Source: Pseudomonadota bacterium (GTDB lineage Bacteria; Bdellovibrionota_C; UBA2361; OMII01). Taken from it: a stretch of 7,990 nt of DNA. The translations under genes were made by a program, and so were the position numbers. This document shows, piece after piece, positions 5,138 through 7,990 of this stretch; the first letter of the stretch is position 1; each line of letters begins with the position of its first letter. The DNA is taken from contig JAIXPR010000312.1 in NCBI GenBank assembly GCA_027486155.1, positions 1-7,990 of the forward strand. The letters run 5' to 3'. The notes beneath the pieces are model-generated. The model did not search any database, was not told the origin of the DNA, and saw nothing but the letters and a program-made list of their open reading frames with translations.

Positions 5138-7786
5138 ATGACCACATTGTGCCGAACGATTATGGCATTGCTCGTAGGCTTTGTAGTTGGTGTTTATAGC
5201 GACACGGCTCGTGCCCAGTCAGTTGGGCATTCGGCCATGGGGGCCGTGCAAGTCATTATCAAAGGGCCACCATACGCACGCTGGAGGTTCGAAGAGGAGG
5301 CGGGTATGAGGAGGAGGGATCGCCCATCGAAACATACTGAGGCGAATCTAACACCCAAATCCTATACGATAGTTTTCTCGGAAGTGGCAGACTTTATCAC
5401 TCCGAAGCCGGTAACTGTTACCGTAGTCGCGAACCAAGTCACCCCCGTTCTGGTTGAATACCTCCCAGGAAGACCCAAAGCGCTCACCGCCGTCTATGAA
5501 CCTGGCACCACATACACCCGGTGCTTTCCAACACAGGTTGTGCTTGCGGTTAATTACCCGGTTCCTGATGATTACACTGGTAGTGATGGTGCCCACTTTG
5601 AGAAAGCGTTCCCTTTGGCTCTAACTGCGAGCGGCAAAATAGATGCATCTGCGGCCATAACGGGGATGAGAGAGGAGCTAAAGCGTCTTGAGGCTGGGTT
5701 CGGCTGTGATGTGACGCAACCCACCCCTTCGTCCAGCTGCAGGCTTTCTGCGGAGAGTTTCGCTAGAGCGAGGCGGATGTATATCGATAATCCAGGTATT
5801 CCTGAAGGGTTTTTTTGGATTCCAACCGGGCCATTTGATCAGGGTTGGGTTAAGGGGGAGAAACACACGCTCAGCGTGATCGCTGATGACAAGATATCAT
5901 CAACTGGAGTGGTTCTTGAAGTTGTGAATGAGCTGCGCTCGTATGATTTGGCCTCCATGGACCAGGACTCTTGGGGTGATTTTTCGAAGATCGATGTTTG
6001 TGGACCGGACGGGTTTCCTCAATCGAAGGCCGGTTCATATTCTATCTTGACCCTCGCGGGACAAGGGGTCACTCGTAGCTCCACGACACCTACGAAGTAT
6101 ATCAGTGTCGACCAGCAAATGTTGCGATACTTCTTCACTCCTATTTATATAAAATCCATCTACGAGATGGTCGGCCAGCCAAATGGCTGGGATATGGCCG
6201 CCTATTTGAATGAGCAAAAGGTGTGCGCTCCTCTCACTGGGGAGTTCGTACCGTGGAAGATAAACGAGCCTAAGGATATAACGAATCTCATTAACTACTC
6301 GGGGCAGAAACCTAATAGTGCCAACTGTAATCTGGGGATGGAATTCTTGCCCCCAGGCACGACCCTTTACGATATCGCCGCTCCGATGGCTGTTCAGCAG
6401 ATGAACGCTATCGTCGAGGGGCTCATCGCTGTTCCAAACTCCAACATAAAGCCGAGCTTGCGACCGCTCTCACTAGAGACCAATCCAATCAAGTTCTTCG
6501 TGAAAACGTCGAGTATCGACGGCACGCCGACGCCTGTGCCGCCTACAGCGACTTTCACGCACACGCCTGTGCCTCCAACGGCGACCTTCACGCACACACC
6601 GGTGCCGCCGACCGCAACCTTCACGCACACGCCTGTGCCTCCGACCGCAACCTTCACGCACACGCCGATACCGCCAACCGCGACCTTCACACCCCCTCCG
6701 TCGTGTACGGCCGTGAGTTGCGCCCAGGGTGAGAATCTCGTGTGCAATAGGTTGGATGGATGCTCGAATGGATGTGGTTACACGTGTGTCGCGACCGTCC
6801 CCGCCCCTGTAAGTGTTTCTTTCGATCCATTTAGCCCTGAATACGTCAACATCAGCGCTGCGGTGAAAGAGGATGGGACGGCCACTGTTAGTCTAGACAC
6901 GGGTGAGATCCTTGCCGGACACTACGACCCGGAGACCAGGACTCTGAATGCGACAGGTGCGACCATAGGTGCGACCATTAATTATGGAGACACCGTGAGC
7001 CGCGGATTGTTTCCTCAGGTTATTTTTCTTCACCCATCGGGGTCTAACGTCTCAACTGGCCCTGAATCGATTGATCAGAAGCTATACCGTTTCTCGGATG
7101 ACGGATTGTTAACTGGCGCGCGGGAAACTCGGAAAGATGGCTTTTACTCATTAGTTACATACCAGTATCGGCCGGTAGAAAGCGTGCATAAGGTAGTGCA
7201 TAGAGAAGAGAACACCCACAACAGTCGAGGGGAGGGAATATATTGGGGACAGTTTTGGGACTACGATGGCCTTGGACGGAAGACTCAACATCTCAGCCTC
7301 AAGAACGAAATGGGAGGGCCCCAGATAGTGCCTTTCACTGCAGAGTACAGGGTCTACGATTACAACGAAAAGTCCTTAACCACATTTAGCGCCCAGGTTC
7401 ACCCAAGCGCGATAAGTAGCCCACCCACATTAGGCGATGCTAATACCATCAAGAATTTGGCAAAACATGTTTTCAAAGGCTCTTTAGATGCCGCTCCTCC
7501 CATTCTCAACCCGCTGATAGGAACCCCCGTTCCCTTCAACTACCTCACCCCAATCCCGCTTGGAGCAACCGCGCCGAACCTCATAGTGATGCCATCTCTC
7601 GGAAGTCCGAGGGTGGGACCCGACCTTGGGGCACCTACGCTCGGTCCGATTCAGGGTGTTGGTAGGCCATTTTTTAATACAAGTCCTCCATCCTTCGTTG
7701 GAATGGTCGCGCCGCGCCCGATTGGGGTGATTTCGACGCCAGCCTTCCTTTCAACTCCGTTCCCGATTATGGGGCCGATTCAGTAA
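5138..7786 (+). CDS. Large exported multi-module protein of unknown function
   Basis: I do not recognise this 882-residue protein as a named family. Residues 1-26 look like a Sec signal peptide (MTTLCR, hydrophobic core, ARA then QS). Residues 35-111 resemble a PEGA-like beta domain: GAVQVIIKG, an aromatic-rich ARWRF, LTPKSYTIVFSEVADFITP and VTVTVVANQVTPV. Residues 112-460 are an unrecognised globular part with Cys129, 190, 201, 288, 363 and 397, followed by five TPVPPTATFTH-like repeats (465-519). Six cysteines fall in 523-550, then a beta-rich part follows with YRFSDDGLLTGARETR (650-665) and YDGLGRKTQHL (709-719), reminiscent of YD/RHS repeats. The last hundred residues are Pro/Gly-rich with few charges. 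No lipobox, membrane anchor, catalytic motif or recognised sorting domain is seen. A periplasmic or extracellular role is inferred from the signal peptide. The gene stands alone; base usage looks less regular than in mpl, which may mean faster evolution or transfer. Confidence 0.85.
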   Translation: MTTLCRTIMALLVGFVVGVYSDTARAQSVGHSAMGAVQVIIKGPPYARWRFEEEAGMRRRDRPSKHTEANLTPKSYTIVFSEVADFITPKPVTVTVVANQVTPVLVEYLPGRPKALTAVYEPGTTYTRCFPTQVVLAVNYPVPDDYTGSDGAHFEKAFPLALTASGKIDASAAITGMREELKRLEAGFGCDVTQPTPSSSCRLSAESFARARRMYIDNPGIPEGFFWIPTGPFDQGWVKGEKHTLSVIADDKISSTGVVLEVVNELRSYDLASMDQDSWGDFSKIDVCGPDGFPQSKAGSYSILTLAGQGVTRSSTTPTKYISVDQQMLRYFFTPIYIKSIYEMVGQPNGWDMAAYLNEQKVCAPLTGEFVPWKINEPKDITNLINYSGQKPNSANCNLGMEFLPPGTTLYDIAAPMAVQQMNAIVEGLIAVPNSNIKPSLRPLSLETNPIKFFVKTSSIDGTPTPVPPTATFTHTPVPPTATFTHTPVPPTATFTHTPVPPTATFTHTPIPPTATFTPPPSCTAVSCAQGENLVCNRLDGCSNGCGYTCVATVPAPVSVSFDPFSPEYVNISAAVKEDGTATVSLDTGEILAGHYDPETRTLNATGATIGATINYGDTVSRGLFPQVIFLHPSGSNVSTGPESIDQKLYRFSDDGLLTGARETRKDGFYSLVTYQYRPVESVHKVVHREENTHNSRGEGIYWGQFWDYDGLGRKTQHLSLKNEMGGPQIVPFTAEYRVYDYNEKSLTTFSAQVHPSAISSPPTLGDANTIKNLAKHVFKGSLDAAPPILNPLIGTPVPFNYLTPIPLGATAPNLIVMPSLGSPRVGPDLGAPTLGPIQGVGRPFFNTSPPSFVGMVAPRPIGVISTPAFLSTPFPIMGPIQ
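6530..6694 (+). repeat. Five 33-bp in-frame tandem repeats (Thr/Pro linker)
   Basis: Five consecutive 33-base units at 6530, 6563, 6596, 6629 and 6662 each encode an 11-residue TPVPPTATFTH; the last reads TPIPPTATFTP. Differences between units are almost all at third codon positions (for example CCT or CCG, GCG or GCA), so the peptide is kept more strictly than the DNA. Such Thr/Pro-rich segments are extended, flexible linkers between exported domains. Confidence 0.95.
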
Positions 7787-7789
7787 GCA

Positions 7790-7809
7790 GCCCGGGAAGA
7801 TATCCGGGC
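7790..7809 (+). terminator. Possible terminator hairpin just after the exported-protein gene
   Basis: GCCCGG (7790-7795) pairs with CCGGGC (7804-7809) over an 8-base loop, beginning four bases after the stop codon. Position and GC content suit a transcript end, but no T-run follows, so a classical intrinsic terminator is not supported; it could be a 3'-protecting hairpin. Confidence 0.35.
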
Positions 7810-7810
7810 C

Positions 7811-7840
7811 CCACGCTGTTAGTACCCACACTGTTAGTAC
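7811..7840. repeat. 15-bp tandem repeat CCAC(A/G)CTGTTAGTAC
   Basis: Two abutting copies at 7811-7825 and 7826-7840 differ at one base. A third copy lies at 7886-7900 inside the second 60-bp repeat. The shared core is CTGTTAGTAC. Confidence 0.85.
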
Positions 7841-7944
7841 ACCCTACCCTCTGAAAAGCACGAAGATCGGAGAGCTCTTGGAGCCCCACACTGTTAGTAC
7901 ACCCTACCCTCTGAAAAGCACGAAAATCGGAGAGCTCTTGGGGC
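7825..7944. repeat. Two tandem copies of a 60-bp repeat
   Basis: Copy one (7825-7884) and copy two (7885-7944) match at 58 of 60 positions, differing at 7865/7925 and 7882/7942. Each unit holds the CTGTTAGTAC core, ACCCTACCCTCTGAAAAGC and the palindrome AGAGCTCT. No open frame of interest crosses them. They could be ends of a mobile element, repeated protein-binding sites or a simple tandem duplication. Confidence 0.9.
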
Positions 7945-7962
7945 ATTTCTTTGATGTATGTT

Positions 7963-7989
7963 GAGGCCTTGAAGCAATCGAGAGGCCTC
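7963..7989. other. 7-bp hairpin at the right edge
   Basis: GAGGCCT (7963-7969) pairs with AGGCCTC (7983-7989) across 13 bases. The window ends one base later, so whether a T-run follows cannot be seen. It could be a terminator or the start of another repeat. Confidence 0.35.
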
Positions 7990-7990
7990 C

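Noticed and set aside
6394..6747. 117-codon open frame antisense to the exported protein, with Val/Gly-rich repeats
   Set aside because: It is the complement of the 33-bp repeat array, whose periodicity keeps several frames open; it has no ribosome site and no protein-like features beyond the mirrored repeat.
7811..7944. CRISPR array
   Set aside because: The 60-bp units abut without spacers and only two full copies exist; the 15-bp units are also contiguous.

Overview
The window reads as chromosomal DNA of a moderately GC-rich, Gram-negative, aerobic bacterium. Four things suggest this: a cytochrome c oxidase subunit IV fragment, an Mpl-type peptidoglycan-recycling ligase (known from bacteria with meso-diaminopimelate walls), a CNT-type nucleoside symporter, and a large exported protein with a Thr/Pro linker. 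The exact phylum cannot be fixed from sequence alone. A deltaproteobacterial or Bdellovibrionota-like lineage is a guess, based on the intergenic GCGGAGG-type repeats and the PEGA-like/TPVPPTATFT protein architecture.

Layout, left to right. Positions 2-220 are the 3' end of a prokaryotic cytochrome oxidase subunit IV gene. It converges on a minus-strand YfcE/MJ0936-like metallophosphoesterase (302-796). A 432-base divergent spacer (797-1228) has no convincing gene but holds a strong GCGGAGG inverted repeat (875-956), a REP-like GGGGACGTTACC hairpin (998-1020) and a GC-rich stem-loop (1080-1099). Then come a small three-helix membrane protein (1229-1624) and, 9 bases later with its Shine-Dalgarno overlapping the preceding stop codon, mpl (1634-3106). 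A 472-base spacer (3107-3578) carries the most striking non-coding structure of the window, a nearly palindromic element of about 185 bases (3309-3493). The nucleoside transporter (3579-4907) follows. After a 230-base gap comes an 882-residue exported protein of unknown function (5138-7786). The right end (7787-7990) holds a GC hairpin, a 15-bp tandem repeat, two copies of a 60-bp repeat and a final 7-bp hairpin.

Functionally this is mostly housekeeping: respiration, phosphodiester hydrolysis, cell-wall peptide salvage and nucleoside uptake. The only pair whose spacing suggests co-expression is the small membrane protein and mpl. The less ordinary content is in the intergenic repeats and in the exported protein. 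That protein combines a PEGA-like N-terminal beta domain, a long unrecognised region, five 11-residue repeats, a six-cysteine mini-module, a YD-repeat-like segment and a Pro/Gly-rich tail. I see no transposase, integrase, tRNA, rRNA, CRISPR array or obvious defence system.
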